A stretch of DNA of 64,000 nucleotides. Source: Sphagnum compactum. Lineage: Eukaryota; Bryophyta; Sphagnopsida; Sphagnales. The DNA lies in NCBI GenBank assembly GCA_965153455.1, contig OZ234493.1, positions 2,604,001 to 2,668,000 of the forward strand, written 5' to 3'. The notes under the pieces are model-generated. The model was not told where the DNA came from and searched no databases. It was given only the letters and a program-made list of their open reading frames with translations. The position numbers and the translations under genes are program-made. Below, one piece after another: positions 36,166 through 49,900 of the stretch; the first letter of the stretch is position 1, and each line of letters starts with the position of its first letter.

Positions 36166-39100
36166 ATGAGTTTTTGTGTTCCAGAATGGGGTACCCGCAG
36201 TGGTGGAATGCTCGATGCTGTGACACCAGCAAATGATTATCCACAACTAGCTCCCAAAGGGAGAGGCGACTCCATCCGCCACCAAAAAGCTCACCTCCCT
36301 GATTTGGCCTCTGTGTAAGTCATACTATAATTTTTATTCATTGAGCCTTCTTGTGTCAAAATTTTTTGGTTGTGAATACATACATGTGTGCTCTTCTTGG
36401 GAAGCAGCAGTCTAAAGTTTTGTGGTTAGTGCTAATGGTTCCTGTCATCACTCTCAAGAAGTTCCTGCCATGTGAGATGCTACGTGTCAGAGGGAATTGT
36501 AGAGGTCAACTATCCATCCAAATTGTTACAACTTCTGGGGGGGTTAATATCATTGGGGCAAATTTCAAATGAACATTTTTTACCCAGTTATTGCTGGTGG
36601 AAAGGTTTCTCAGTCTCTCTGAAGAAGATGGCAGTGCCAAGGGTGAAACCAGAATGCTCATGAAGTCATGCTTGTGGCAGATCTTAATGGCATACTTGTC
36701 TCTGTTTTTTCAATCTTGTTTGCCAACTTTTGAAACAATAGATGAACCGGTGTCCTCTTTGATGTCTATTTTTTTTGTCTTGTGTTGCAGGCCAGACCAA
36801 GACAGTCTGGACTTGGCTTGGATGGAAAATGGAGATGCAGAAAATGGGCATTTTGATATGCAATGTCCAACTAGTGGAGGCTGTAATTCAGAGTTGCAGG
36901 TGAATTACTCAGCTAACTGGGGCATTGGACATGGGATGGAGGATACTGGGTTGCCATCAAAGTTGCCAGGGATGCTGGTGAATGAACCTTCTTTGGCAAC
37001 TGCTGGAGACCAGGCATTGCCAATCATCAACATCCAAGATGATGAGATGATCTCTTGGTTGCAGGATCCACCTGAGGATTCTTTGGATCAGAATTATGGT
37101 GTGGACTTGTTTGGTGAGCTTCCTGTCACCAACATACAGGTTTTTGCAGATGCATTTTCTGGGCAGGGTATGATCGGACGATCTGCACGTATGCAACCAA
37201 GTGGAATTTCAGGGAATACTGGGAATTCTGCTCTGGCAACCAGGGATGTAAATGCAGACATGGCAATGACATTAGGGGCCTGTCGGGCAGCAGGTTTGAT
37301 ACGCCAGGGTGCTGGAGTAGAGGCCTTCAGCCAAGTGCGAACACTGCAACCATTGGGTACAAGGCAACCTCCTGGTATCACTTCAAGTTCATCCCCAAGC
37401 CTTAATCAAGGCATCACCGGAACTGAAAATCCCTTCAGAACCTCCTCACCCATGTCTGGGTCCCTCTTGGTCCCTATGCTTCCACCAAAATCAAAGCCAG
37501 TTGCAGCAGCTACTTTCAACAGCTTGCCATCTAATAATCCACTGGTTGAAAAATCAGGAGCTATGAATTTTCCTGTCTTTGCACGGCCAGCAGCTCTGAT
37601 GAAAGCCAACTTGCAAAGTTTGAACATGACATCTATCCTGCCCTCCAACTTGATGCGCTTCAAATCACAACAAGGAAGACTTGTGAATTTGGAAGCAAGC
37701 ATGTCAACCAGCTCTTGTGTCACAGAGTTGACCGCACGAGGGCAAACTTGTGCCTCACAACCTTGCAGAGATGAATCCTTGCAGACTCAAAATGAACTTG
37801 AGATGCAACTTGAAGCAACTACAGGATGCCACCAGACACCAAACGTGGGAGTGGATTCGCTGTCACCAATGCCAAGCTCGGTGTCTAGGAAGGAGGTTCA
37901 AGCAGTTGCAGCATCTGCAGGGGAAGCTACATATTGTGGAACTGAACCCAAAGACCAGGATACCAGCCATCATTCAAGTGGGACAACAGGTAGTGCAGTC
38001 CCCACCTCCTCAGATTTAGCGGTTTCACAAACTACAAGCATCCCAGAGGTGCAGGAACCAACAATAACGTCTGGATCAGGGGGAGCAACAGTTCAAGCCT
38101 ACTCGGATCGAGGAGCCTTGCAAGGTACAAGTGTCCCAGAGGTGCAGGAGCCGACAATCACATCTGCATTGGGAGGATCTGGCAATACTGGCCTGAAGAG
38201 GGTTGTCAAAGAGATATCATCCGCAGCAAACAAGAAGTCTAAGAAGTTGCATGTGGTGGAAGAAGTTGAATGCACAAGAGCAGTAAGTACCCTGGACAGC
38301 TCTCTGATAACCTAATGTGATGATGTTTGTGTCCAGCATCCTAACTGCAAAATCTGATTGTTCACCCATGTTAACTGCCAGAATGAATGAGCAAAACAAG
38401 AAAATGAAAAGGATAGGCTTTGGGGTTTGCAAAAAAGAATGTCACACTAAGTTGACTAGAGTATTTTTTGCTCTATGCAAGCTTCTGCAGCAATCTGATT
38501 GCACTCACTGGGGATGTCAGGAACATGATTCTCTAGATGGGAAAAAACCAAATCGTGGGAGCACAGCCAAGCGGAATAGGGCTGCAGAAGTTCACAACCT
38601 GTCTGAGCGAGTAAGTTGAAATCAACCACTGGGTCTATCACATGTACTAGACAGTATTTTGCTTCTGGTTGACCATGTTTTTTTGCCCCCCTATTGCTCC
38701 TTTGCTTTTGGAAACTGTTCAAATCTTTGTCTGTGGGGATATTCATGTCTGCATGTTCTGTGTCCCTGCATGTTCTGTTCTGACTATCTTTTAGAAGACA
38801 AAGCTCTCCTGTGTGTTCTTATTAGCTGCCTGTTTTGTCAGTAACATCAAGGAGTGGAGATCAGCATTTGATGAAAATTTGTTTCTAATGTGATGTTATA
38901 GCGAAGAAGAGACAGAATAAATGAGAAGATGAAGTCTCTACAAGAGCTGATACCAAACTCTAACAAGGTATGCGCTCTTGATTTTTCAAGTGCAGCTATT
39001 ATAATTCTCAATTTGTTGAGTGCTGCTGCTGCTGCACATGGTCAAAAGCATTCTTCTCTAGATCAAATCCAATGTTCCTCTAAACTGAGCATTGGAAGAA

Positions 39101-39932
39101 TTCTCTTCACTTTGGCCGCTATGATGAGAATCGTGTTGGCATTTCAGACTGACAAAGCTTCCATGCTAGATGAGGCAATTGAGTACATCAAGATGCTAAA
39201 GGTACAACTCCAGGTATGTTTTTGGATCCAAATTTTCAGCTTTGGGTTTCTATATCTCCAAGGCTGTATGGTTTTGCTTCCTTGTGAGTGATGAAGAACT
39301 AACGAGGAGTTTTTTGTGCCATGGGTGGGATCGGTAGATGATGTCCATGAGAAGTGGAGTGAACCTACCCCCAATGGTCCTGCCTTCAGGAATCCATTGT
39401 ATGCAGATGCCACAGATGCCACAGATGCCGATGAGCATGGGTGTGGGGATGGGAATGGGCATGGGCTTAGGGATGGGCATGGTGGATATGGGTGCAACTG
39501 GCTCAGGCCAAGGGGTGATGCCAGCAATGTCCTTTATGGGTCCAGTACCACCCAATAGGGGTGTCCCAAGCATGATGGCAGCAGAAACCCGTGATGCCTG
39601 CTTGGTAAATGCAAACATCATGGATCCCCGTAAAGCCTACCTCACCCACCAGCACCAAGCCATGCAAATCCAGCAGGTGAGTTGAAACTTCTTTGAGTTT
39701 CTCTCTGACACTTGGAAGTTGTTTTTCTTGGTTTTGCAGTAACTACTTCAAAATAAATGTGTGGTTTTTACACCACAAGTTGTGCCTTGTGCAGCCCATG
39801 ACTAATGAGATGTATAATATATACATTCTGCAACAACATCAGCAACAACAGCAACAACAATATCAGCAATATCAACTCCAACAAGAACACCATCAGTCCT
39901 TCACCATGGCAGCTGGCCCAAGTCCACTATAG
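36166..39932 (+). CDS. PIF: PIF-type bHLH transcription factor (phytochrome-interacting factor family)
   Basis: Seven coding exons with GT-AG borders: 36,166-36,314; 36,791-38,282; 38,491-38,610; 38,902-38,967; 39,148-39,213; 39,338-39,676; 39,795-39,932. They join in phase to 789 residues. PIFs are nuclear G-box-binding regulators of light-controlled growth, removed or inhibited by active phytochrome. The APB-like region is at residues 55-74 (SLDLAWMENGDAENGHFDMQ). The second PIF motif, DDEMISWLQDPPEDSLDQN then DLFGELP, begins at residue 133. The bHLH spans about 574-631 with KRNRAAEVHNLSER and RRRDRINEKMKSLQELIPN. H582, E586 and R590 are the expected G-box-reading residues. ASMLDEAIEYIKMLK is helix 2. 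A Met/Gly-rich stretch and a short Gln-rich tail (exon 7) follow. The start ATG is the first in the exon after the leader intron. The APB is odd: a six-residue insertion and Q-to-H at the key site. Exon calls were made by eye. Confidence 0.9.
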
Positions 39933-42900
39933 CTGTATGTCCACAAGTGACTTTTCTCCCAAGGCTTCTTTTGCTTATTGTATTGCTTCTTATTTTGACC
40001 CTCGATTTGAATCTCAAGTCCTTATAGGCTTAAAGTTGGAGCTAGTAAATGACTTCTAGAGTATGCACGCACATGGAGTGTAGCTCCTCTGAAATAATAA
40101 ATTCTTCATCATCCAGGTGGCTGGTTCTTTCACTGCACCAAAAGGGTTTTGAAGGACAGGTTCATCATGGAGCAGGAGTACAAAGACGGCTCCTAATTGG
40201 ATTTGGTTCGGATTGTTGCTCAATGTGCACAGCAGTCTGGGAGACACCCATGGTGCATGTAGTTTTGTAGGTCAGCTCAATTGGACAGTTCAAATTGCTT
40301 AGGACCTCTGAGTGGGCATAGGTCAATTTTCTTTTTTGTGAAGGCTAAGGATTTGTTTTTCATCCCTAAAAAACCCTCAGTGACATTTGATTCAATGACC
40401 CACATGTTTGACTGAGGTGTTTATTCAGGAATGCTTTGGTTACTTATGAGTCAGTGAATATATAATGTTCATTGTCGAGTGGCACTTTTTAAAGTGAGAG
40501 TCGGATTTCTAGATTGAAATGGAAGGAAAAGCTGGAGGATTTGACTTCTTTGGAAGACCCAAGCTTTGACCTAAATGCTTTTGAGGAAGTGTTGTCACCA
40601 AAATCATGTGTGGGCTAATGCTTCACTCAGTGACATTTCAGATTTTGGCGGAGGGTAGCAGATGGTTCATGGGCTCAATGAACAGCCATCTGATGTCTCC
40701 CACTGTATTCATGTATCGTAAAGTACAGATATTAATTTGAAATAGTGGAGTGTGGAGAAAGTTGCAAACTTGAAAGTTGACATGTTGGAAGAGTCTGTGT
40801 GCAGTCTTTGGAGCTTTAAATCCCATTGTGAAAATTCTAGGAATTCCTGTTTACATGGTTCTTTCTTTTGCTTTGACTAATTGGAAGCCATACCTTCCTC
40901 TCCATCAAAGGCAGTTGGGTTGGGAGTGCTTTCCATCGTTCCAGCACAAACAAGAGGAAGGCACTTCCCAAATATGTAGACAACACAAGATTGAGCTAAT
41001 GTAAACAATGAGCCCCACCAAGCAGCAAAGACAGTGAATGGATCCCAGTTATGTAAAATGGTCATGAAAGGCCTTGACACGGTAATGAAAGAGAGATTCA
41101 TGACTAGGCATTGGCAACTGTGGTGGTACCAAATAAGGACAGCAGATTGGGAATCTCTATGAATTATGAATCATTCAATCACCATCATATCTATTGTAAA
41201 GAGTTTTCCAATGCCAAGTGAAGCTTAGCAACTGGACATGATTTGGCCCTCCAAATCACACTTTAAAGACAGAGAGTCATTTTTGTTCTTTTGTTTAAAA
41301 CTTGTTTTCTTTTCTTTTTTGCGGGCAATACAAGCTCACTGAATTCTATGTCATTGAGACCTCTCCAAAATCACTCAATTCAGACATGTTTTGACCTAGT
41401 GTAACATGTTGGACTAGTAACAACTTTTGAGCATACTGAACTTCCTCCTGGTATTGGGTTATTTTCTTTGCACCCAGCAGGTACATTACGCTTTCGCACT
41501 AGCCTGATCCTGGTATTGGTTGGGTCCGAGGCTGATTTTTGTCTGGTATAAGGCAGGTGTAAACCTGGTATTTGGTATCAATGGAAGGCATGTATATACT
41601 TGGGATTTATCTTAGGTCCCATACCAAGCTGGGACTACCTTACACTAAGGTCAGATTCATCATTAAATCATCATCAAAATAGTGAGATGAATTTTTGTGA
41701 AAATAAGAAGTTGACATGTTGAAAATCATCATAAACCTGGCCCTGGGCCTAACTTGACAAAAACATGGGATCAATTGGATGAAACAGAAGACCCGTTGAG
41801 ACTGCTCTTAGGGTATTTTTGCCCAGGGCCAGGTCTTGGGTGTAGGTTTAGGTTATAGGCCTTAGTACAGGGATTTGGGACTAGGATTTAGGGACCTGGC
41901 TCCAATCTCCCATTCTGCAATTTGTTTTTTTACCTCATTTCCCACTTCCTACCTCTGACCTTGTTTCCTTTTTTTCCTCAAATCCCAGTCCTTGTGTGTT
42001 TCACCATGAAGATCAGAGAACACCTGACTTCTTGGAGTAATAATTTGAAAAAGTTTAAGATCACAAAGGGTGCAAGGGATGTGCTCTCTTGAAGTGAAGT
42101 GAATGAAGCCTTGAAAAAAATTTCCTATCAAAAATGCTTGTACCAACAATCCAAAAAATAGGACCCAGCCCCGCTTTGAATGAAAATTAACAGGCCTCAT
42201 CAAGCTTAGAATCATCAACCCAAAGAACCCGCAGCATAAAAAAAACTTGATTTGGCCCCAAAATCAAAAGCATTTAATTTATTCGAATATTTTTCAGACT
42301 TGGAACCAACAGACGATCCACTTTATAAAAAACACTAAACCCCAACCCAACCAACATGGGTTTTGAGTTTTGACCTTTCAAACCTCACTTCAACTATGTG
42401 AAAATCCTTGAAGTCCTAACTACCAAAGTAAGAATTTTGAATTATCTGCAATTAAAGGGTTTTCTTCAAATGCTGGATTTGGACAACAGTGGTACATACT
42501 GCAGTGGCAAGTTGCTTCAAGTACACCCTTTCTATTGAATACATGCAAATCAAGCAATTTGTGGAGAACAAAATAGTGTCTAATCAGCTGATAAGTTTGA
42601 TTAAATTGTCAAAAGTGATTCACATAACATCTGCCTAATCTCCTTCTAGTCATCTTTTACCATAATTTTTCATGATTGCACCTAGAGCACAATAGTTGCA
42701 GTTCTTCAAGGCTTCTGTAAGAGCAGATAAACCATTTCTTAGGATCCACCCAAACTCTGGTATGTCAGTGTCTACCAATGTCTCACTTCGAAACATAGAT
42801 TCGTTTGTAATTCACATCTGAATTTAATGAATGAGTTGCATATCTTCCCAGTGAGCTTTACTAGAGAGCGTACTGACTATCAAAATGAAGAATACATGAA

Positions 42901-43944
42901 TTCTGCATAATTGGATCATCACTTATGCCATTTTACACTTAATAATCTGTAACATTCAAAGCGAAACTGCAGGGCAATGCAAGTGCCTAGTGTCATTCTC
43001 AGTCAGTCATGTCTTAAGGAACCCAAACATATCATCACATGATAACTCAGTGCACAATCCCATGCTCACAAGCATCATGCATAGACAGGTGCTGTGAAAT
43101 TAACATACGGTATTACAACATTGAGATGAGTAAACGGAAAATCTGTGATCACCCACAGGACCACCTTGCATAGGGAGACAATAATAAAGAAGACACTGGC
43201 AAGCTGGCCCTTGCAGTGAAAGGAACCCTATGTACAGTGAGAGGACCCCTGATATCACCATTGCTGCATTTTGACCAGACCCAGCTTATGAGGCAGCCCC
43301 TCACAAGGAAAGAGAGGGGGACCTTGGAACCCCCTTCAATCCTTCAAACCCAACATTTGCAAACAAGACCTACATGTGTGAGTCTGTACAGCCAGAATGA
43401 AGGACACTTGTTTTACACACCCACTACAGCTAACACTCCTGGCCTCCACCCTTCCCTTCTCACACACACAATGCCCTTTACCCCATTCACACTGTTGTGA
43501 TTCTTTGGATAGCTCTCAATCTCCACACCCGACCAGAGGAAGGAGGAAGGGGGCCAGTCAGAAGCTGATACCACCAGGACCATTCACTTCCAGAGCTTTC
43601 TACCTTCTTGCATGGAGCCATTACTTATAGACAGATCATCAACAGACAAGGATCTACACAAAGATACATGCCGGTACAAGCTGGAACAGACCTCTCCCTT
43701 CCCCCTCTCATCCCCTTCATCAAACACAAATTGAGTAAAATAGTACACTATTACACTATTTACTGCTGTGGTGATCTCTCTGGCCTGTTTTCTCTGAAAC
43801 ACACTGCACCCTAGAATTCCAAGCCCAACTTGCCAGCAAGACACCACCATGTAACAGAACAAGAAACATCATTAGTGGTAGAGGAAGCACGTGTTTTGGT
43901 GCTCCTAGATAGAGCACCTGTCTTGCACATTTGATCCAGATTTC
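39933..43944. other. 3' regions of the convergent PIF and Pumilio genes
   Basis: No further gene was seen. The first kilobase or so after the PIF stop is probably its 3' UTR. 41,440-41,640 repeats CTGGTATTGGG and GGTATAAGG words. 43,200-43,900 is CA/CT-rich and may be the 3' UTR of the Pumilio gene on the other strand. No certain poly(A) signal could be fixed. Confidence 0.4.
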
Positions 43945-46900
43945 TTAAGCCGCAAGGTTGTGTGCCATGTAGGCAGCACTCCGCCTCTCTGCATCAACTA
44001 ACACAGTGTAAGTGCCTTCAACTCCAGCATAGTATGTGATTAGAAACTTCAGGCAGGGCAAACGGTCTGAGTAGGCACAGTTTACCTCCAGCTGCAATAA
44101 GCTTCTCCACACGTGCCACAATGTGTTTACCATATGTGTACTTCTTAAGGGCATGTAAATGCACCCGAATGCGTGCTAAAAGCAGTTCACGCTGTGCCTC
44201 ATCGCACGTCTCAAGAACCTTCTGGACTACATAATTAGCAAACTGGTCTTTCATCATTGCCTGAGCCAATCCACAGCCAGACATTCATGTCAGTACCTAA
44301 TTCATCTGCCTACTCAATAAACACACCATGCACAGAAGTTCTTTTGGCTTCTCTTCTTGAAAAAAAACACTCCTGTACCTCTTCTACACTAACATGACTG
44401 AAATTATGGAAAAATAAGACATTGATGTTTGCTGCTTGAGATCCAAATCTTTTATCACAAAAGGGTGGCTTTGTGCAGGCTCCAAAACATCCCACTTGTT
44501 ATGGCCCAGGTCATAGATCAAGTGCATGTCCAACCTGTAGGGGCTCATTCTCATCGGTGTGACCAAGCATTTCATTGATCAAAATTTGGCGCTCAGCTGG
44601 GCCCCCAAACTCCAAGCACTTCTCCACCACATTGGATGCAAATTTGTGTTGACTCATTTGTACAATTTGCCCAGCCAGCTTTGTAATGATCTCCTTTCTC
44701 TCATGGTCTCGCCCATGCTCCAGCACATGCTGCCAACCGACCAACACAGAAAAACCATGAATTGACTGTTTCTTGTAACTTCCAAAAATCATCTGACAAG
44801 CAGTTGTTATGTCTCCCCACTTACATTCAAGAGTGCAAAAAGAATACAAAACATCCATGTACTTGAAAGGTCAGTATATACTTTCTACCATGGCAATTAT
44901 GTACAAACCATGAGAGATGTCAGCAGTTAGTGCACACCACAAACACAAAAACTACCTTATTGCTAGTTCTACACAACTACCAGGTTTGGCACTTTCATTT
45001 GCAATTCAGTCACAGAAAGCTACACAGTCCAGAGAAGTATGTCTGCCCAGAGGAAAAACCTAAAAATTGAACACCCAAAACATGCACTTGTCAGCTGACT
45101 CCAGGAGAACAATGAACTGTAGAGAGCTGATGATTGCAGTAAACCTGGACAACATAATTGCCATATTGGTCTTGGGCAAGAATACAAGTAGAGCGCAGAA
45201 TTTCCTCCATAATGCCGCGCTGTTTCTGCTCATCTGTGCAATGCTCCAGTACTCTCTGGTAAATCAGGGAGACAAAAACATGCTTTAAAGATCTGGCAAA
45301 TCGTCAATCCAAAACACAACTGGAGCCTATTGAAAAGTGTCTCAATGGACATATGAAAATAAGCATCATGCTTCCACCACTGATATTGAGATCTAGTTCA
45401 AGTGTCCTAAAAAGTGAAAGAAGTTTTGTGAAATCTAAAAGCAAGCTCACCGGAATCTCATTAATCAGGCAGATTAGCGACAGAGTATAGTATGCACCAC
45501 ACCATAATTTTGGATTGTGGGTTTTGAGAATTTCACCTGGATGACTCGGCAGCCATATGGATGTGTCGAGAGCACCACAACTTGATTGTCAAATGCAGAT
45601 ATAATGAAATGTATTCTGTCAGGAGGTACACATTCAATGCACTTCTGAATCACATGGTTTCCATTCTGATCACGCACGCAACGCATCACATTCCCATCCA
45701 GCTCAGACACCAACTGTGTCTGCTGATCAACATCTACCACTTCCAATGCCTGATACAACACACAAAATGCACTATATCAAGCCAAATGTAACCTACAATT
45801 AAAAGACCACAAGATGACCACAGCACACAATTTGAGCATGCGTAAGGTAATGTGCACCTCACAGAAAAGTTGAGCACAACAGATAAGCCTAAAGCCCAAC
45901 ATTTTTGCCATGCTAAGTGCACTTGATTCCATTGAATATTTCAGGAGTCACACAGTTGGTCGAAACACAGTCATTTGCAAATACCTTTTGAATAACTCGG
46001 CAGCCATACATTTGGAGGCTGAGTACCAGAACATGTCCCACCAATTGATTTGCCAGATCCCACCTCTGTTGAGGTGTGCCATGCTCAAAAAACTGCACAA
46101 AAAGCACATACTCAGATCAGTAAGTTCCTCTCTTGATTGATCTCAACCACAAATCAGTGACTCAAGACTCCAAAGTCCACACTAAACAAATGGGGGTTTC
46201 TTATGACTCCAGAGTCTGCCCTAAACAAACGAGATCTCTAAGAATTGATATAAGGCTTTCAGTATACAGTAAAAACCTTTTGAATCACATAGTTGCCAAA
46301 TACATCAGTCATGAGTGTCAAGGCTCGAGGTAGCACTTCTTGGAAAACCATGCCCTTCTCATCTGGGTTTGCAGTTTCCAATTTCTGTTGAATGAAACGG
46401 CTCCCATGTTGATCAGCACTGCACACCCACAGAAGAACACCATATGCTTGGACTGCTGCAAAATGCTTAAATCATCACAGATGGCAAATACACCTGCCAC
46501 TGCCTCAAAGCTCTTCTCTGAGTGTTAATAACATCTCTCTTCAGGAACATGGAGTCTCAGGTTGAACAGAATCAGACATACCTGAACTCAACAACATGAC
46601 CTGTAATGTCAGACAGTTCAAAACGTCGCGTCTTACTGTTTTTGTATTCCTCAAGAAGAGTGGATCCTCGTATCTCCTCAGTGGTCTCTGAGCTTCTTTG
46701 AGATTGCCACCCAGAGTAACTTGTTCCAGCTGCAGTGGCAGTAGATCTGCCAGTTCCTGAAGTGAGACGTAGGTTCCGATCATCCCGTCTCACAGACAGA
46801 CTTCCTGGCCCAACAGGTGAACCCGGCAGCACAGGACTGGTAAGGGGTGAATTGTTATATGGCATCACCACTCCTACTCCTGGAGGGCTGCCATAATAGG

Positions 46901-49900
46901 CTGGACTGACTGACCCACTCTTGTTTGACACTACTGGCACCCCTATCGATCCAGTCCTTGCATACTGTGATTTTTGCTCTCCTGTATACCCTAACATCAC
47001 CCCTAACTGGCTCTTTTGAAGCTCCATCAGATCAACATTACCCCCTCCAACATTATAGGTCCTGTACAGGGCAGGATCATTCAATGCACGGGCCTCATCT
47101 GCAGCACGTTGCATGTACTGTTGCAGGTAGATTGGATCATGTATCTGGGGTGAAAGCCCTGAGCCAGCTTGCCCTGTAAACTTGTAAAGGTGCTGCATAT
47201 CAACAGCTGCTTGAGCAGGAGACCCTGGAACCCCTGTCCGCACCCCCATACTAGCTGCCACAGCTGCTGCTGTTGCAGCATCAAAGGTCACTTGAGGTGG
47301 GTAGCCAGTCATCATCGGGGCCAGCACAGCTGGATTTACAGGATATCCACCAATTCCATACTGCGGGGCATAAACAGCTGCGGAGTTTAGATTGGGGTAA
47401 TAAGGGTTCCCAGCCATGTACATTGCTGCAGCTGCTGCTGCATACATATTAGGAGCAGTGGCACCTGCATGGAGTGTGGGTTGAAGTGCAGAAGCCTGTG
47501 CCTGCTGGCTAGTCAGTCCAGGGACACTGAACTTCACCTGACCCCTGTAGCCAGAGTCAAACCCAGAATACAACTGTTGTTGCTGTTGTTGTTGTTGCTG
47601 CTGCTGCTGCTGTAGAGCCTGATTGTATGCTAGTGCCTGCTGCAACTGCACTGCCTGCAAAAGAAGGTAAAAACATATATAAAGAAGATAAAAGGGAAAA
47701 AAAGGCACCAAGAACATACTATGTATTCCTATGCCAATATTAACCCAAGAAGTTATCGTTAATGCAGTGAGGGCATGGGAACCCTAGGACAGACAACTAT
47801 ACTGACCATAAAGCAAATACTAACTCTCACGAGTATCAAGAAATCTCCATATTCACAATAAGTAAACCAGGACAAGGTGCAAAACTTTTCCTTCAAGTCA
47901 AAGAAAAACTTCCAGATAAGGACTGAAGAACTGGGAAGAAAAAAAAACATAGAAGGAAAGAACTTGAACACAAACAATAAAACTAGCAGTACAAATAGCA
48001 GGAGTGAGAGTCTCTCACTTATTCAGGGACCATCAACAGTAACATCTATGATACTGCCTTATCTATCACAACCTACCCACTGACTTCATCGGCTTCCTAC
48101 AGTGGGTATAGGCTAGTGTAACACTAGCCTGTGTACTGAGTTTGTGTCACAAGACCAGGAGCAACAGGAAGACTCAGCCATGATACTAGATAGCACCCAA
48201 CACCACAGAAGGGAAAACATAGAAAAACACACAAAGGAAAAAAAACAAAAAACAAAAGAGGACACACGATAGGAAGAAAAGAACAGAAAACAATAGACAA
48301 GCAAGGACCAAGTGGACTTTAAAAAGGTCTCCAATTACAAGACTCTATACAAACTCATTCGGAAGAATCCTCATCAAAGGTATCACACAAAACACCTTGA
48401 GGACACAAAAGCAAACAACAGACAGAAAGCAACCTGTGCAGCTTGTGCTTGGGCAGCAATCTGGACACGTTGTTGTTGCTGTTGCTGCTGCTGCTGCTGC
48501 TGTTGGCGCTGCTGCTGTTGCTGCAGACGCAACTGTTGCTGCTGCAGGAGCTCCCGGTCTTCTATTGCTGCTGCAGCCCCTTGTACATCCGACATACTCA
48601 TCCCCTGTAATGATGCTGCAAGATCCATAACACTACCACTTGATGCAGTGCTCCCTTGCAATGCTGCTGCAAATTCTGCAGCACTCGCACTTGCTGCCCT
48701 GTTGAGGGCCACACTTCTTGCTTCAGCACTTGTCAGATTCATAGTTCCACCAGAAAGTCCAGGAACTGCCCCCATCATTGCTACTCCAGGACTGGGAGAT
48801 CGAGTATGAGGAACAGGAGAGTCCAGAGAGGCTGTTCTTGGCACAGGGGCTGCTGGCCCTGAAGATTGCCCATGCTTGCTGGCAACCCCTGGAATTGGAG
48901 TAGAGGTGCGTGAGCCAAGTCCAGTTGCTGCTACATTGAGTTCCGCAGTAGTTGCAGAGGTCTGTGAAGCATCACGCAAATGTGTGAGCTGCATGTCGAG
49001 TGTTGGGGCTGCATCTGCACCTTCTTCGGTTGCTGCTCTGCTTGAAGACCTGGAAAGTTGGTATACTGGTGACGGCGTTCGAGGAAAGTCCTCCTGCAGT
49101 TGATAAGACAAAAGAAAGCACATGAGTGCCAGGGTGGTGGTTTCTCTTTCAAAAAGGTTCACATCACATCTCTTCTAAGTGGCTCTGTAAAACCCTGAAT
49201 TTGCTGGACAGATGCAACACAATGCACATGTGCACAATCACTGGATTCTTCTGCAAATGCCAAAATGTGAACTTGGGTTCAACAAAGAATGATAAAGTTG
49301 AGAAGTTTAGTCCAATTCCAGAGCGTGCAAAGGAACCCTATGCAATTCAGAGGGCAAAGAAAGGAAATTCGAAGTGGCAAAAGCATGGAAGAGCTGCTGC
49401 ACCTGAATAAGGTCTACAAGACTTTTGGGACGGGCTCCCAGCCCTGTGGAAGCAAGACCCATCAAACGATCTACTCGTCTATCGGCCCAGTCGCTGGAGG
49501 TTTGTCTTACAAGGTTGCCTATGGGCGAGGAATTATCCTCATCCAAGGGCTCCGGCTCCTCTGTATGGGTGGGTAGCACAGGTTGTGTGGAAAACAAGGA
49601 TTTGCTGTTGCTGTCATCCATAGACCTCAACTTCCTTTTGTCTCCAATGCCTCCAACCCCCATACCTGATTGCAATCTCTGCGCCAGCCGGTAATTATCC
49701 CAAGAGATTAGCGGCGGGGGTAGCCTAGGGTTGAGGTTAATGTTGTTGTAGTAATAGACGAGGTACGCAGGGTCGGATCGTTGCTCCTGTTCAGCGTCCA
49801 GCACATCTCCTTCCCCGAGTTGCGTCTTGGAAACACGACCCCCAGACTTAGGGCTTGTGGTGGTAGCAAGGTGAGAAAACAAACCCCCCATCGCCGCAAA

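Noticed and set aside
36591-36790. In-frame extension of PIF exon 2 upstream of 36,791
   Set aside because: An acceptor TGTGTTGCAG ends at 36,790 and joins in phase with the first coding exon to complete a Val codon; the upstream part has no PIF character and is intronic.
37406-37723. Minus-strand frames of about 100 codons inside PIF exon 2
   Set aside because: They are antisense to a well-supported coding exon.
48312-48809. 165-codon plus-strand frame rich in Cys
   Set aside because: It is the antisense reading of the Pumilio CAG/CAA repeat and exon 2.
49100-49402. Read-through of Pumilio exon 1 past 49,403
   Set aside because: A donor (CAG|GTGCAG) lies at this point and the next exon continues in phase with plant PUM sequence; the read-through residues are not conserved in character.
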